From DASZGI01 sp035938995 (lineage in GTDB: Bacteria > Actinomycetota > Actinomycetes > Streptomycetales > Catenulisporaceae), in NCBI RefSeq assembly GCF_035938995.1, contig NZ_DASZGI010000139.1:1-64000 (forward strand): a stretch of 64,000 nt of DNA, given 5' to 3'. Made by a program: the position numbers and the translations under genes. This document shows positions 7,994 to 17,621 of the stretch, piece by piece (position 1 is the first letter of the stretch; each line of letters starts with the position of its first letter). A model generated the notes under the pieces. It searched no databases. It was given only the letters and a program-made list of their open reading frames with translations, and was not told the DNA's origin.

Positions 7994-10900
7994 ATGATGA
8001 GGCTTCTCAAAACCATGTCTCCGAACGTCTCGCGAGCACGGCAGTACGTGTTCGCCGTCGTTCTGGCGCTGGTCGCGGCCCTGGCAGTGCCCGCCGCCCC
8101 CGCGGCGGCGAGCGACCCCTGCGGCGCGGGGTCGAACCCGATCGTGTGCGAGAACTCCCAGCCGGGCACGCCGATGAGCGACTGGTACTCCCCCAACGCG
8201 TGGGGCGACATCGCCGGCTTCCCGACCACGACCAGCGTCTCCCCGGGCGGGACGGTCAACTTCAAGATCTCGTCTCCGACCACGTACACGATCGAGATCT
8301 ACCGGCTCGGCTGGTACGGCGGGGACGGCGCGCGGCTGATGCCGACCTCGCCGACCACGACGTTCGGGGTGGTGAGCCAGCCCGCGTGCGACACGCAGAC
8401 GTCGACCGGCATGGTGGACTGCGGCAACTGGAGGGTCACCAACAGCTGGGCGGTGCCCTCGACCGCGGTCTCAGGCGTCTACATCGCGGCGTTCGACCAG
8501 ACCGGGGGCGCCGGGTACATGCCGTACCCGTTCGTGGTCAACAACCCGTCGAGCCACTCGGACATCGTCGTGCAGACCGATGACGAGACCTGGCAGGCCT
8601 ACAACACCTGGGGGCCGGGCAACGCGGACCTGTACGTCGGAAGCGGCCCGGCGCCTGACGGACGTGACTACTCGGTCAGCTACAACCGGCCGATGGACGT
8701 CGCCGGGGACAACGGCGTGTTCGGCTCCGAATACGGGATGATCCAGTGGCTCGAGCGCAACGGTTACGACACCAGCTATCTGAGCGGCGTGGACGTCTCA
8801 ACGCAGGGCAGCCTGCTGCTCAACCACAAGATCTTCATGTCGGACGGACACGACGAGTACTGGGACCAGCAGCAGTGGAACGCCGCGACGAGCGCCCGCG
8901 CGGCCGGGGTGAACCTGGCCTTCTTCTCCGGTAACGACGTGTTCTGGCGCACGCAGCTGCAGCCCAGCATCGCCGACGGGGCCGCGAACCGGACCGTCGA
9001 CGAGTACAAGATGACGAAGATGGAGTTCAACCCGCCGGACGGAGTCGCCGACCCGAGCGGGACGTGGACCGGCACCTGGATGGACCCGGCCGGCGCCGGC
9101 ATCGGCGGCAACTCGCCGCAGAATCAGCTCACCGGCACCCTGTTCGACGTCAACGGCTATCGCAGCGACGCCATCACCGTCGCGTATCCGTACAGCACCG
9201 ACCGGATCTGGCGCAACACCTCGGTGGCGGCCCTGGGCCCCGGGCAGAGCTACGCCATGCAGACCGGCACGCTCGGCTATGAGTGGGACAGCGACGTGGC
9301 CAACTCGGTGCGGCCGTCCGGCGAGATCGACCTGTCCTCGACGACCATCCAGATCACCGAGGGCAGTCTGATGCTCGACGACGGCAATACCTACGGGAAC
9401 GGCGTCGCGACGCACAATCTGACGTTGTACCGGGATCCGCACTCGCACGCGCTGGTGTTCAGCTCCGGCACGGTGCAGTGGTCGTGGGGCCTGTCGACGG
9501 TGCACTACGACGACATCACCACCCACGAAGACCCGGTGATGCAGCAGGCCACCGCCAATCTGCTGGCCGACATGGGCGTGTTCCCGCTGACCCTGCAGTC
9601 CGGGCTGGTCATGCCGACCCAGTCCGCTGACACCACACCGCCGACCGTGGTGGTGACCTCGCCGACGTCCGGATCCACCGTTCCCGCGATGCAGCCGCTG
9701 ACGATCAGCGGCACCGCCAGCGATGTCGGCGGGGTCGTCGCCCGGGTGGAGGTGTCCGTCGACGGCGGCAACACCTGGAACCCGGCGACAGGCCTGGGCA
9801 GCTGGTCCTACTCCTGGACCCCGACAGCGCTGGGCTCCGCGACGATCGAGGTGCGCGCCGAGGACGACAGCGACAACACCAGCACCCCGGTCAGCATCCC
9901 GATCACGGTCGGCCCCGAGTCCTGCCCCTGCACGATCTTCCCGACCTCCGCGACCCCGGGCACACCGGACAGCTCGGACGGGTCGTCGGTGAACGTCGGG
10001 GTCAAGTTCTCCGCCACGAAGGCGGGCGAGATCACCGGGGTGCGCTTCTACAAGGCCGCCACGAACACCGGCACGCACGTGGGAAGCCTCTGGACCTCGA
10101 CCGGCCAACTGCTCGGCAGCGTCACGTTCTCGGGCGAGACCACCTCCGGGTGGCAGACCGCGAACTTCTCCTCGCCGATCCCGGTGAGGGCGAACACCGA
10201 ATACGTGATCTCCTATCTCGCGCCGAGCGGCCACTACTCGGTGGACACCAACTACTTCACCAACCACGGCGCGGGCCTGCCCCCGATCACCGCCCTGCAG
10301 GCGGGCGGCGCGACCGGGGCGAACGGCGTCTACGGCTACGGATCGACCACCGCCTTCCCGACCCAGTCCTACGAGAACAGCAACTACTGGGTGGACCCGG
10401 TGTTCCTGGACGTGAGCAGCACCACGCCGCCCACGGTGACGGCCACCACGCCCTCCTCGTCGGCCACGAACGTGCCGATCAACTCGGCGATCAACGCCAA
10501 GTTCAGCGAGGGCGTCGATCCCAGCACACTGAACTTCACGCTGAAGGACCAGAGCGGAAACGCGGTCAACGGAACGACGACCTACGACCAGAGCGGCCAC
10601 GTCGCGACCTTCGCACCCAACGGCCAGCTCGCCATGAGCACCACGTACACCGCGTCCGTGCAGGCGACCGACTTGTGGGGCAACACCATGGCATCGCCGT
10701 ACACGTGGACCTTCACCACGGCGAGCACGCCACCGTCGTTCAGCTGCCCCTGCTCGCTCTGGGGCGGGACGGCGACACCGGCGGTCCCTTCGACCTATGA
10801 CACCAACTCGGTCGAGGTGGGCACGGTCTTCGAGTCGGCCGTGGCCGGATACATCACGGGTCTCAGTTTCTACAAGGGATCCCAGAACACCGGCACGCAC

Positions 10901-11743
10901 ACCGGCAGCCTCTGGTCGGCGTCGGGCACCCAGCTGGCCACCGGCACCTTCACCGGCGAGACGGCTTCCGGCTGGCAGAGCCTGACCTTCTCCAGCGCGG
11001 TGGCGATCAGCGCGAACACCCCGTACGTGGTCTCGTACCACGCGCCGAACGGGTTCTACTCCTCGACGTCAGCGTATTTCAACGGCGCGGTGTCGAACTA
11101 TCCACTCACGGCTCTGGCGTCGGCCAGCGCGGCGCACGGGAACGGCGTCTACGCATACGGATCGACCTCGGTGTTCCCGACCAACTCCTACAACGCGACC
11201 AACTACTGGGTGGACCCGACCTTCACGACGAGCCCACCGGGCGGCGCCTCCGCGGTCACCACCACCCTGGCCGACACGAGCACCGCGACCAACAGCCTCG
11301 CCGCCAAGGTCAACGGCGCCTCCCCGGACGACACCGCCACCACGCCGCAGATCACCAACAAGATCGTGGGCAATGTGCAGCCGGTCATGGTCAGCTTCCC
11401 CGCACCGATCCAGCCGCAGAGCCTGCGGATCAAGGTGACCACAACGGTCGCGGCCGAGGGCTCTGAGTCCCCGGCGCACACCCTCGTGCCCGGGTCGGTG
11501 GTGTACGACCCGACCACGCACAGCGCGGTGTTCCACTCGCAGGCCCCGCTCAACCCCGGCTCCACCTACAACGCGGTGGCCACAGCGCGCAATGCCATCG
11601 GCATCGCGTTGGCCCCGATCACCTGGTCGTTCACGGTCGCGTCGACGACCAGCCCGACGTCGCCGGCCCCCGCGCCGCTCAACGGACGGGTGCTGCCGGC
11701 CGCGCCGCTCGCGTCCGAGATCGAGGAGAGGAGCGCGCGGTGA
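7994..11743 (+). CDS. Secreted multidomain protein: N,N-dimethylformamidase-beta-like domain, Ig-like domains, two DUF4082 domains
   Basis: 1249 residues. A Sec signal peptide (hydrophobic FAVVLALVAALAVPAAPAAAS) is followed by a large domain of about 500 residues resembling the C-terminal part of N,N-dimethylformamidase beta subunits (WYSPNAWGDIAG, EIYRLGWYGGDGARLM, SDGHDEYWD). Next come an Ig-like domain (about 546-640), DUF4082 copy 1 (about 646-806), an SbsA-type Ig-like domain (about 809-911), DUF4082 copy 2 (about 917-1079) and a tail. The two DUF4082 copies share long stretches such as FYK..NTGTH.GSLW. DUF4082 is a probable carbohydrate-binding module. ATG 7994 has GGTGGGG upstream; the open frame before it is not used. 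The next glycosyltransferase overlaps its stop by 4 nt, so both belong to one operon. Enzyme activity is unknown; a role in binding or shaping surface polysaccharide is inferred from context. Confidence 0.88.
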   Translation: MMRLLKTMSPNVSRARQYVFAVVLALVAALAVPAAPAAASDPCGAGSNPIVCENSQPGTPMSDWYSPNAWGDIAGFPTTTSVSPGGTVNFKISSPTTYTIEIYRLGWYGGDGARLMPTSPTTTFGVVSQPACDTQTSTGMVDCGNWRVTNSWAVPSTAVSGVYIAAFDQTGGAGYMPYPFVVNNPSSHSDIVVQTDDETWQAYNTWGPGNADLYVGSGPAPDGRDYSVSYNRPMDVAGDNGVFGSEYGMIQWLERNGYDTSYLSGVDVSTQGSLLLNHKIFMSDGHDEYWDQQQWNAATSARAAGVNLAFFSGNDVFWRTQLQPSIADGAANRTVDEYKMTKMEFNPPDGVADPSGTWTGTWMDPAGAGIGGNSPQNQLTGTLFDVNGYRSDAITVAYPYSTDRIWRNTSVAALGPGQSYAMQTGTLGYEWDSDVANSVRPSGEIDLSSTTIQITEGSLMLDDGNTYGNGVATHNLTLYRDPHSHALVFSSGTVQWSWGLSTVHYDDITTHEDPVMQQATANLLADMGVFPLTLQSGLVMPTQSADTTPPTVVVTSPTSGSTVPAMQPLTISGTASDVGGVVARVEVSVDGGNTWNPATGLGSWSYSWTPTALGSATIEVRAEDDSDNTSTPVSIPITVGPESCPCTIFPTSATPGTPDSSDGSSVNVGVKFSATKAGEITGVRFYKAATNTGTHVGSLWTSTGQLLGSVTFSGETTSGWQTANFSSPIPVRANTEYVISYLAPSGHYSVDTNYFTNHGAGLPPITALQAGGATGANGVYGYGSTTAFPTQSYENSNYWVDPVFLDVSSTTPPTVTATTPSSSATNVPINSAINAKFSEGVDPSTLNFTLKDQSGNAVNGTTTYDQSGHVATFAPNGQLAMSTTYTASVQATDLWGNTMASPYTWTFTTASTPPSFSCPCSLWGGTATPAVPSTYDTNSVEVGTVFESAVAGYITGLSFYKGSQNTGTHTGSLWSASGTQLATGTFTGETASGWQSLTFSSAVAISANTPYVVSYHAPNGFYSSTSAYFNGAVSNYPLTALASASAAHGNGVYAYGSTSVFPTNSYNATNYWVDPTFTTSPPGGASAVTTTLADTSTATNSLAAKVNGASPDDTATTPQITNKIVGNVQPVMVSFPAPIQPQSLRIKVTTTVAAEGSESPAHTLVPGSVVYDPTTHSAVFHSQAPLNPGSTYNAVATARNAIGIALAPITWSFTVASTTSPTSPAPAPLNGRVLPAAPLASEIEERSAR

Positions 11744-12786
11744 GCTCCGTCAGCGTGATCGTCCCCTGCTACCGGTACGGGCACTTCCTCGCCCAGTCCG
11801 TCGGCAGCGCGCTGAACGACCAGGACGGCGTCGATGTGCGAGTCCTGATCATCGACGACGCCTCGCCCGACGACTCGGCCGAGGTTGCCAAGAAGATGGC
11901 CGCCGACGACCCAAGGATCGAAGTCCTCGTCCACACCGAGAACAAGCGGCACATCGCCACCTACAACGAGGGCCTGTTGGAGTGGGCGGACGGCGACTAC
12001 ACCGTGCTGCTGTCCGCCGACGACCGGCTCGCCCCCGGCGCGTTGACCAGGGCGGCCGCGCTGCTCGACGCGCACCCGGAAGTCGGGTTCGTATACGGCC
12101 ACCCCGTCCACTACACCGACGGCGGACCGATCCCGGCCGCGCGCACCTCGGTGCGCGGCTGGACGGTCTGGCCGGGGCACGAGTGGCTGGAGCGCCGTTT
12201 CAAGGCCGCCAACGGGTGCATCACCTCCCCGGAGGTGGTCGTGCGGACCAAGCTGCAGCAGCAGCTCGGCGGCTACGACCCGGCGCTGCCGCACTCGGGC
12301 GACATCGAGATGTGGATGCGGTTCGCCGCACACGCCGACGTCGGCTACCTGCGGGGCGTGGACCAGGCGTACTACCGGGTGCACGCCGCGAGCATGTCCA
12401 AGACCGATTTCTCCGGACAGCTCGACGACCTTCGTCAGCGGGCCGCGGCGTATGACGCAGTGCTGCAACGCTGCGCCGACCAGCTGCCCGACGCGCAGGC
12501 GATGGCCGACACGGTGCACGCGAAGCTGGCCCGCCAGGCGCTCTGGCGGGCGGCCCGCGCGTACGACCGCGGTCGCACCGCGCTGGTGCCCGTGGACGAG
12601 CTTGTCGGGTTCGCGGCCGAATGCTGGCCGGACTACCAGCGGCTGCCCGAGTACCGCGGCCTGTCCATGCGCCGCCGCATCGGTCCGGCCGTCATGCCGT
12701 ATCTCCAACCGCTGATTCTCTCGGCCTTCGCGCACAAGGGCCGGGAGTGGCTGTGGTGGAAGTCCTGGCGCCGCCGCGGTATCTGA
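11740..12786 (+). CDS. GT2 family glycosyltransferase
   Basis: 348 residues beginning SSVSVIVPCYRYGHFLAQSV, with the family's donor-binding VLIIDDASPDDS, the metal-binding LLSADDRLAPGAL and a downstream HSGDIEMWMRFA that fits the catalytic-base region. No membrane helices are evident. GTG 11740 overlaps the stop of the DUF4082 gene (GTGA), implying translational coupling. The C-terminal half (SMRRRIGPAVMPYLQPLIL) may be a membrane-associating amphipathic helix. It likely elongates the repeat unit of the surface polysaccharide; sugar specificity is unknown. A strong hairpin follows the stop. Confidence 0.9.
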   Translation: MSSVSVIVPCYRYGHFLAQSVGSALNDQDGVDVRVLIIDDASPDDSAEVAKKMAADDPRIEVLVHTENKRHIATYNEGLLEWADGDYTVLLSADDRLAPGALTRAAALLDAHPEVGFVYGHPVHYTDGGPIPAARTSVRGWTVWPGHEWLERRFKAANGCITSPEVVVRTKLQQQLGGYDPALPHSGDIEMWMRFAAHADVGYLRGVDQAYYRVHAASMSKTDFSGQLDDLRQRAAAYDAVLQRCADQLPDAQAMADTVHAKLARQALWRAARAYDRGRTALVPVDELVGFAAECWPDYQRLPEYRGLSMRRRIGPAVMPYLQPLILSAFAHKGREWLWWKSWRRRGI

Positions 12787-12797
12787 CGATCGAGTCG

Positions 12798-12847
12798 AAC
12801 GCCCGGCCCGGATTCACGTTCTCTGACGTGAATCCGGGCCGGGCGTT
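12798..12847. terminator. Long perfect hairpin between convergent genes, probable bidirectional terminator
   Basis: Arms of 22 nt (12798-12819 and 12826-12847) are perfectly complementary around the loop TCTCTG. It lies 11 nt after a plus-strand stop and 22 nt after a minus-strand stop, so it can serve both transcripts. There is no T-run, as usual for GC-rich actinomycetes. Confidence 0.75.
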
Positions 12848-12869
12848 GTCGCTCGTGGTTCTCGCGAGG

Positions 12870-13718
12870 TCAGCCCGCGTCGGCGGTTGCGCCCGCCTGC
12901 GCTTCCGCACTCCAGACTGTGTAATACGTGGCCGGATTGACCAGGTAGCGGACGGTGGGAACGGGGATGTGGCGGACGGTGTGGCGGCGGCTGTACCGGT
13001 AGAAGGTGGCCCAGTCCTCCCGGGGAAGCACGCCGCGGTCCCTTCTGAGCCTGCTGAACCACAGGGCGCGCGAGCGGCGGGCGACGAACGCGTTCGCGTC
13101 CAGGAATCCGTCCTCGCGAGCCGCGCGCCGGTCGAAGGGCACTGACAGCACGTCCAGCTCGCGCCCGTCCGGGAAGACCCGGTGCATCGCCGTGTAGACC
13201 CCCGACAGGCCCCGCCTTCCAGCCCCGGCGGCCGTGAGCTGCGCGAGAGCGGTTTCCAAGTGATTCGGCTCCCACAGGTTGTCGTCGTCCAGGAACGCCA
13301 CGAACGGCGAGTCCGCGAGCCGGATCCCGACGTTGCGCACGACGCCGAGCACGGCCGTGTTCCGGGCGAGGCTCACCGCGCGCAGCCGCGGGTCGTCCGG
13401 CAGGTCCGCCGGAAGGCCTCCCCCGTCGTCGACCACGATGACGCGGTGGTCGCGCACGGTTTGGTCGAGCGCCGAGCGCACCGCCGCGACGAGTCCGTCG
13501 GGCCGGCGGTAGGTGGGGATGACAGTGGTCACCAGGGGCGGGGGGTCGGTGTGCGCGACAGCGCCGCGCAGCCTGCGCACTTCCGCCTTCTCGAACAGCC
13601 AGACCCGCGGAACCGTGTGGCCGTAGCGGACCTTGTTGCGTAGCTCGTAAAGCGGCAGCCAGCCGAAGCGGCGGCGCAGCACCCGCTTCACCGGGCGGAT
13701 CAGGGTCTTGCGGTCCAT
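12870..13718 (-). CDS. GT2 family glycosyltransferase
   Basis: 282 residues. The first 65 residues are basic and unlike the usual start, then PPLVTTVIPTYRRPDGLVAA opens the GT-A domain, with VIVVDDGGG, the metal-binding VAFLDDDNLWEPNHLE and a C-terminal LPREDWATFYRYSRRH holding the likely acceptor-binding ED-type pair. The open frame runs further upstream into the preceding gene; ATG 13718 is chosen because GAGGAAGG lies 8 nt before it. It is the last gene of a three-gene minus-strand operon behind the polymerase-flippase fusion (gap 14 nt) and the chain-length-type protein, and ends at the shared hairpin. It probably adds a sugar to the same polysaccharide that the fusion protein exports. 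Confidence 0.9.
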   Translation of the reverse strand: MDRKTLIRPVKRVLRRRFGWLPLYELRNKVRYGHTVPRVWLFEKAEVRRLRGAVAHTDPPPLVTTVIPTYRRPDGLVAAVRSALDQTVRDHRVIVVDDGGGLPADLPDDPRLRAVSLARNTAVLGVVRNVGIRLADSPFVAFLDDDNLWEPNHLETALAQLTAAGAGRRGLSGVYTAMHRVFPDGRELDVLSVPFDRRAAREDGFLDANAFVARRSRALWFSRLRRDRGVLPREDWATFYRYSRRHTVRHIPVPTVRYLVNPATYYTVWSAEAQAGATADAG

Positions 13719-13732
13719 CGCCGGGACCTTCC

Positions 13733-16700
13733 TCACGTGGGGTCCGGGCCGCCGCGCACCAGCGTGCGCAGCGGCCAGACAAAGGGGACGTATACGGCCG
13801 TCGCCAGAATCCCGGCGAGCAGCAACGTGGCCGTGTAGCCGAGGTTCAGCCGACCGACGCCGTAGCACACCCCGGCCATCGCGGCGCCGCCGAGGAACGG
13901 CCGGGCACAAGCGCGCAGGACCACCCTGGCCGGCACGCCGCCGCGCCCGAGAGCCCAGACGAACAGCGGGGCGACCAGCGGCCCGGCGACGATCATGTGC
14001 CCGAAGCCGACTCCCGCGATGCCTCGGGTGCGCGCTGCATAGATCAGCACGGGCACCAGGGCCGCGAGCCACCAGCCCTGAACGATCAGCAGCGCCCTGC
14101 GTTTGCCGACCGCGACCAGGCAGTCATACGCAAGCTCGTACGACACCCGCAGCAAGCCGAGCAGCGCGAGAAAACGTAGCGCCCCGGAGGCACTGGTCCA
14201 CTTGTCGCCATAGATCACGTGCAGCAAGGGCTTCGGCAGCATCGTGAGGATCACGCAGGCGGGCACTGCCGCGGCCATCAGCAGTTCGAGGCCGCGGCCG
14301 AAACTTCGGGCGAGAGCCTCGGGGGCGTTCGCGACCCGCGAGAACCCGGCGAAGGAGACCCGTCGGGCGACCTCGGACACCGCGCGCACCGGCCAGCTCG
14401 AGACGTTGAACGCGATCTGATACAGCCCCAGCTGCACCGGGCCCAGCGTGGCGCCGATGACGAGCGAGTCCACGTTGAGCATCGCGAGCACCAGCAGGCT
14501 CGCCCCGGCCAGCGGCAGGCCGAACACCAGCAGCCGCCGGGCCTGCTCGCGATTCCAGCCCGGGCGCATCATCCCGGGCGCGGCGATCGCGCAGCCGGCC
14601 ACCACGACGGCATGCCCGGCCAGGGAGCCCCAGGCGAAGCTCATCGCGCCGAATCCGAGGACTGCGAGGGCGAGCGTCAACGCGGTCGTCGCGAAGAAGT
14701 TCACGAAATCGATGACCATGCGCGTGCGCTGGGCGAACTGCCGGGTCAGCAAGGCCATCGGGACGCAGGTGATCCCGTCGACGACGACCGAGAGTCCGAG
14801 CACGCGCAGCATCGGCGCCGCGTCCGGCGCGTGCAGAGTGCTCGCCAAGGCTGGCGCGGCGGCGAAGAGTGCCACGTAGAGGGCACTGCTGAACGCGACG
14901 GAGAGGGTGACCACGGTCGGCGCGAACTGCCGCACCTCGCCGTCCCAGCGCACGACCGCGAGGCTGACTCCGAGTTCGTTCGCTGACAGCAGCACGGCGA
15001 GCGCGGTCAGCCCGATCGCGTACAAGCCCCAGTCGCGCGGCGTGAGCAGCCCGCGGGCGAGCACGATGCCGGTCAGGAACGTGCCGATGCGGATGACGAG
15101 CGAGTTGATCAGGCTCCAGCGAACACCGGTTCGCACGCTCTGGACGAGGCCCGCGGGCTCCGGCTCGGGGCCGGGCTTGGCCGGCCGCGCCTCCGGAGTA
15201 GCGATCGACACCGATTCGGCGGTCGAAACGAAATCAGCAGTCGAAACAGATTCAACCCTCGAGATGAGGGCCGTGGCCGGGGTCGAAAGGACGGCCGGCG
15301 GCGGCGCGGCGACCGCGGTCGGAATCGGTCCCGCTTCGCTTTCGCGCCGCACGATGCCGAGATACGCGCCCGAGCAGCCGAGCAGGAACAGCACTATCCC
15401 GGCGAACATGGGGAACGTCAGCGAGTCGAACGTCGCGCTGACGACGGCCGCCACCACCATCGCGGTCGCGAAGCATTGGCCCAGCTCGCGGCGGGTCTCC
15501 TCGACGGCGAGTTTGCGCCCGGCGCGCCCGTTCCGGTAGCCGACGAGGTAGAGGGCGACGATGGCGGCCGTGCCGAAAACGCCGATCTCGATCACCGCGT
15601 GCAGATACATGTTGTCGGTGAAGCGGTACAGCGACGGGATGAATGTGCCGTAACCGCGCCCGAACCAAAGGCGTTGCTCGATGTATTGCGCGACGCCGCC
15701 GTAGTCCTGCGTGCGCGCCTGCGTGCTGTTGTCGCCGCCGCCGAGCAACGCGCTGAACATGTTGACGACCGTCGTGCCGAGTCCCGGGACCGCGAACTTG
15801 GCCCCCGCGGAGCCGAGCGCGATGACGCCGAGAGCGCCCCAGCGGCGCGAGCGGCTCCAGGTCGGGATGAGGAAGAGCAGGGCGACCAGGAGCCCGATGA
15901 TCGAGGTGCGCGAGACCGTGAGCGGCACCATTCCGCCGATGAGCGCCACCGGCAGCCACTTGCGCACCCGGCCGCGCCGCGCCGGGTCGAACGCCTGCTG
16001 GATCGCGAACGGCAGCATCATCGTGAGGACGCCGGCGAGTTCCAGCGGATGCGACGCGGTCGAGGACGGGCGGGCCAGTCCCGCCCGCACCAGATAATCG
16101 TCCGAACTGCTGACCGCGGTCAGACCCGGGATGTGCAGCGTGGCGATCGGATTGGACTTGGTGAAGGACTCGTAGATGCCGAGGCCGCCGACCGCGCTGG
16201 CCATGAGCACCGCTCGGCGCAGCAGCCGCTGGAGGGTCTCGTAGTCGCCGATCCCGGCCGAGGAGACGACGACCACGCCGATCCACGCGACGAGCCCGAT
16301 CAGGCCCCGGTCGGCCGCCTGCGTCTCGAGCGCGATCGGCGCCCGGTCGGACTGCCCGAGCGACATATACGCCAGGAGCATCGAAGCAGCCAGAAAGCAC
16401 ATGGCGACGCGGGGCGAGCGCGTCTCGGGCGCGAGCGTGAACCGGCCGACGAGCCACGAACCCACGTACCACAGCAGCATGACGAGCGCGAAGATGTTCG
16501 AGGGCGTACCCACCGCGCCGAGCGCGGGCACCACCCACGACGACGGCACCAGCTCGAGCAGCACCAGGTAGGTGGTGAGGACCGTCAGGGTCCTGCCGCC
16601 GTGAGCCGCCCGAGCGCCGGAGGATGCGGCGGCCCCGCCGACGTGGCCGCCTGTATCAGCAGTCGAAAGCACGGCCGCCGCCGCGGACCCGTCCAAGACG

Positions 16701-16804
16701 GCCGGTCCGCCGGGCGCGGAGGCGAGCTGACGCGTGTGCAGGCCCTTCGCCAGCCTCACCTGCGCAGATTCGGAGACCGGGGCAGGCCCGGGTTCGACCG
16801 TCAC
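13733..16804 (-). CDS. Fusion of an O-antigen ligase/polymerase-type membrane domain with a Wzx-type flippase
   Basis: 1023 residues in one open frame, starting GTG at 16804, 4 nt after the previous stop. Residues about 70-485 form a multi-pass domain with the O-antigen ligase/Wzy layout, including a large periplasmic-type loop (GGGDNSTQARTQDYGG, RLWFGRGYGTFIPSLY). A polar linker of about 60 residues (485-547) contains an imperfect repeat (ESVSTADFVSTAESVSIAT). Residues about 548-1023 form a 12-14 helix flippase of the polysaccharide-transport superfamily (SLINSLVIRIGTFLTGIVLA, TPRDWGLYAIGLTALAV, NVDSLVIGATLGPVQLGLYQ). Normally these are separate proteins: the flippase moves the lipid-linked repeat across the membrane and the other polymerises or ligates it. 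Here both would act in one chain. The chain-length-type gene is directly upstream, which fits a Wzx/Wzy-like pathway. Confidence 0.88.
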   Translation of the reverse strand: MTVEPGPAPVSESAQVRLAKGLHTRQLASAPGGPAVLDGSAAAAVLSTADTGGHVGGAAASSGARAAHGGRTLTVLTTYLVLLELVPSSWVVPALGAVGTPSNIFALVMLLWYVGSWLVGRFTLAPETRSPRVAMCFLAASMLLAYMSLGQSDRAPIALETQAADRGLIGLVAWIGVVVVSSAGIGDYETLQRLLRRAVLMASAVGGLGIYESFTKSNPIATLHIPGLTAVSSSDDYLVRAGLARPSSTASHPLELAGVLTMMLPFAIQQAFDPARRGRVRKWLPVALIGGMVPLTVSRTSIIGLLVALLFLIPTWSRSRRWGALGVIALGSAGAKFAVPGLGTTVVNMFSALLGGGDNSTQARTQDYGGVAQYIEQRLWFGRGYGTFIPSLYRFTDNMYLHAVIEIGVFGTAAIVALYLVGYRNGRAGRKLAVEETRRELGQCFATAMVVAAVVSATFDSLTFPMFAGIVLFLLGCSGAYLGIVRRESEAGPIPTAVAAPPPAVLSTPATALISRVESVSTADFVSTAESVSIATPEARPAKPGPEPEPAGLVQSVRTGVRWSLINSLVIRIGTFLTGIVLARGLLTPRDWGLYAIGLTALAVLLSANELGVSLAVVRWDGEVRQFAPTVVTLSVAFSSALYVALFAAAPALASTLHAPDAAPMLRVLGLSVVVDGITCVPMALLTRQFAQRTRMVIDFVNFFATTALTLALAVLGFGAMSFAWGSLAGHAVVVAGCAIAAPGMMRPGWNREQARRLLVFGLPLAGASLLVLAMLNVDSLVIGATLGPVQLGLYQIAFNVSSWPVRAVSEVARRVSFAGFSRVANAPEALARSFGRGLELLMAAAVPACVILTMLPKPLLHVIYGDKWTSASGALRFLALLGLLRVSYELAYDCLVAVGKRRALLIVQGWWLAALVPVLIYAARTRGIAGVGFGHMIVAGPLVAPLFVWALGRGGVPARVVLRACARPFLGGAAMAGVCYGVGRLNLGYTATLLLAGILATAVYVPFVWPLRTLVRGGPDPT

Positions 16805-16808
16805 CGCG

Positions 16809-17621
16809 CTATTCGCGGGATTCTTGAGGTCCGGCCAGCACGGTAGACCAGGCCTCGTCAGCCTCCTGCGGGTCCCCTTCCTCGGCCGATGCCGCGATGT
16901 CAGGGCCTAGAGGTCGCGCGGTCTGCTCCGGTCCACTCGATTCGGGAGCGGCTCTGTCAGCGGCCACCGCCCCGGCGCGCGCCGCGCGTTCGGCGCGGCG
17001 GCGTCGGCGCCCGTTCAGCAGGTTGTCAGCCATGAGCGTGCCGAGGAACACGAGCACCAGGCCGCCGATCCCGACGCCCAGCAGCGCCTGAGTCTTGGAC
17101 TTGCTCTGGGGTGAAGGCGGTCCGGGCGCTACCACCACGATGGAGTTGATCATCGCCGCCGGAGGCACGCCGGCCTGAGTCTGGATGGTGGACAATTGCT
17201 TGCTGGTGAAAGTCATCAGCGTGTTCATGGACGCGCTCACGTGCGCCGGGTTGGCGCCGGTGACCGTCAGCGTGATGAACGGGCCGACCGCGGAGGCGGC
17301 GAGCGCGGCCGAGTACGCCTCAGTCACGCCGGCGCCCTGGAGTTGCAATCCGTCGTCCGGCGAGTCCAGGCGCCGCACCAGGAAGTCGGCAGTCGCGTTG
17401 AGTGAGGGGTCGTAGCTGAGGAAGGGATTCCGGGTGCCGGGATCTGCCGCGGTGCCCTCAGTCGCCTGCCGCGAGGCGAGCAGCGATATGGTGCTGGTGG
17501 CCTGGTACTTCTTCGCGACCGACTTATCCACTCCGGCGAGCAAGACGCCTGCGACGAGGAGGAGCGCGAGCGCGACGTACCACCGTCTACGCAGCACCGA
17601 GACGGCATCGTGCACGTTCAT
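16809..17621 (-). CDS. Wzz/YveK-type chain-length or export modulator (no kinase domain)
   Basis: 270 residues. It starts with an N-terminal membrane helix (RRWYVALALLLVAGVLLAGV), continues with an extracytoplasmic domain of about 140 residues (YQATSTISLL, DFLVRRLDSPD, ITLTVTGANPAHVSASMN) and a second helix (QALLGVGIGGLVLVFLGTLM), and ends in a charged cytoplasmic tail of about 75 residues rich in Ala, Glu and Arg. This is the topology of polysaccharide copolymerases, which set chain length with Wzy. It lacks the Walker motifs of a fused tyrosine kinase, so it would need a separate kinase or act alone. It is the first gene of the minus-strand operon with the ligase-flippase fusion, and is divergent from a second protein of similar layout. 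Confidence 0.85.
   Translation of the reverse strand: MNVHDAVSVLRRRWYVALALLLVAGVLLAGVDKSVAKKYQATSTISLLASRQATEGTAADPGTRNPFLSYDPSLNATADFLVRRLDSPDDGLQLQGAGVTEAYSAALAASAVGPFITLTVTGANPAHVSASMNTLMTFTSKQLSTIQTQAGVPPAAMINSIVVVAPGPPSPQSKSKTQALLGVGIGGLVLVFLGTLMADNLLNGRRRRRAERAARAGAVAADRAAPESSGPEQTARPLGPDIAASAEEGDPQEADEAWSTVLAGPQESRE

Noticed and set aside
8798..11041. 747-codon open frame opposite the DUF4082 gene
   Set aside because: His/Arg/Gly-rich shadow of the real plus-strand gene; no family motif.
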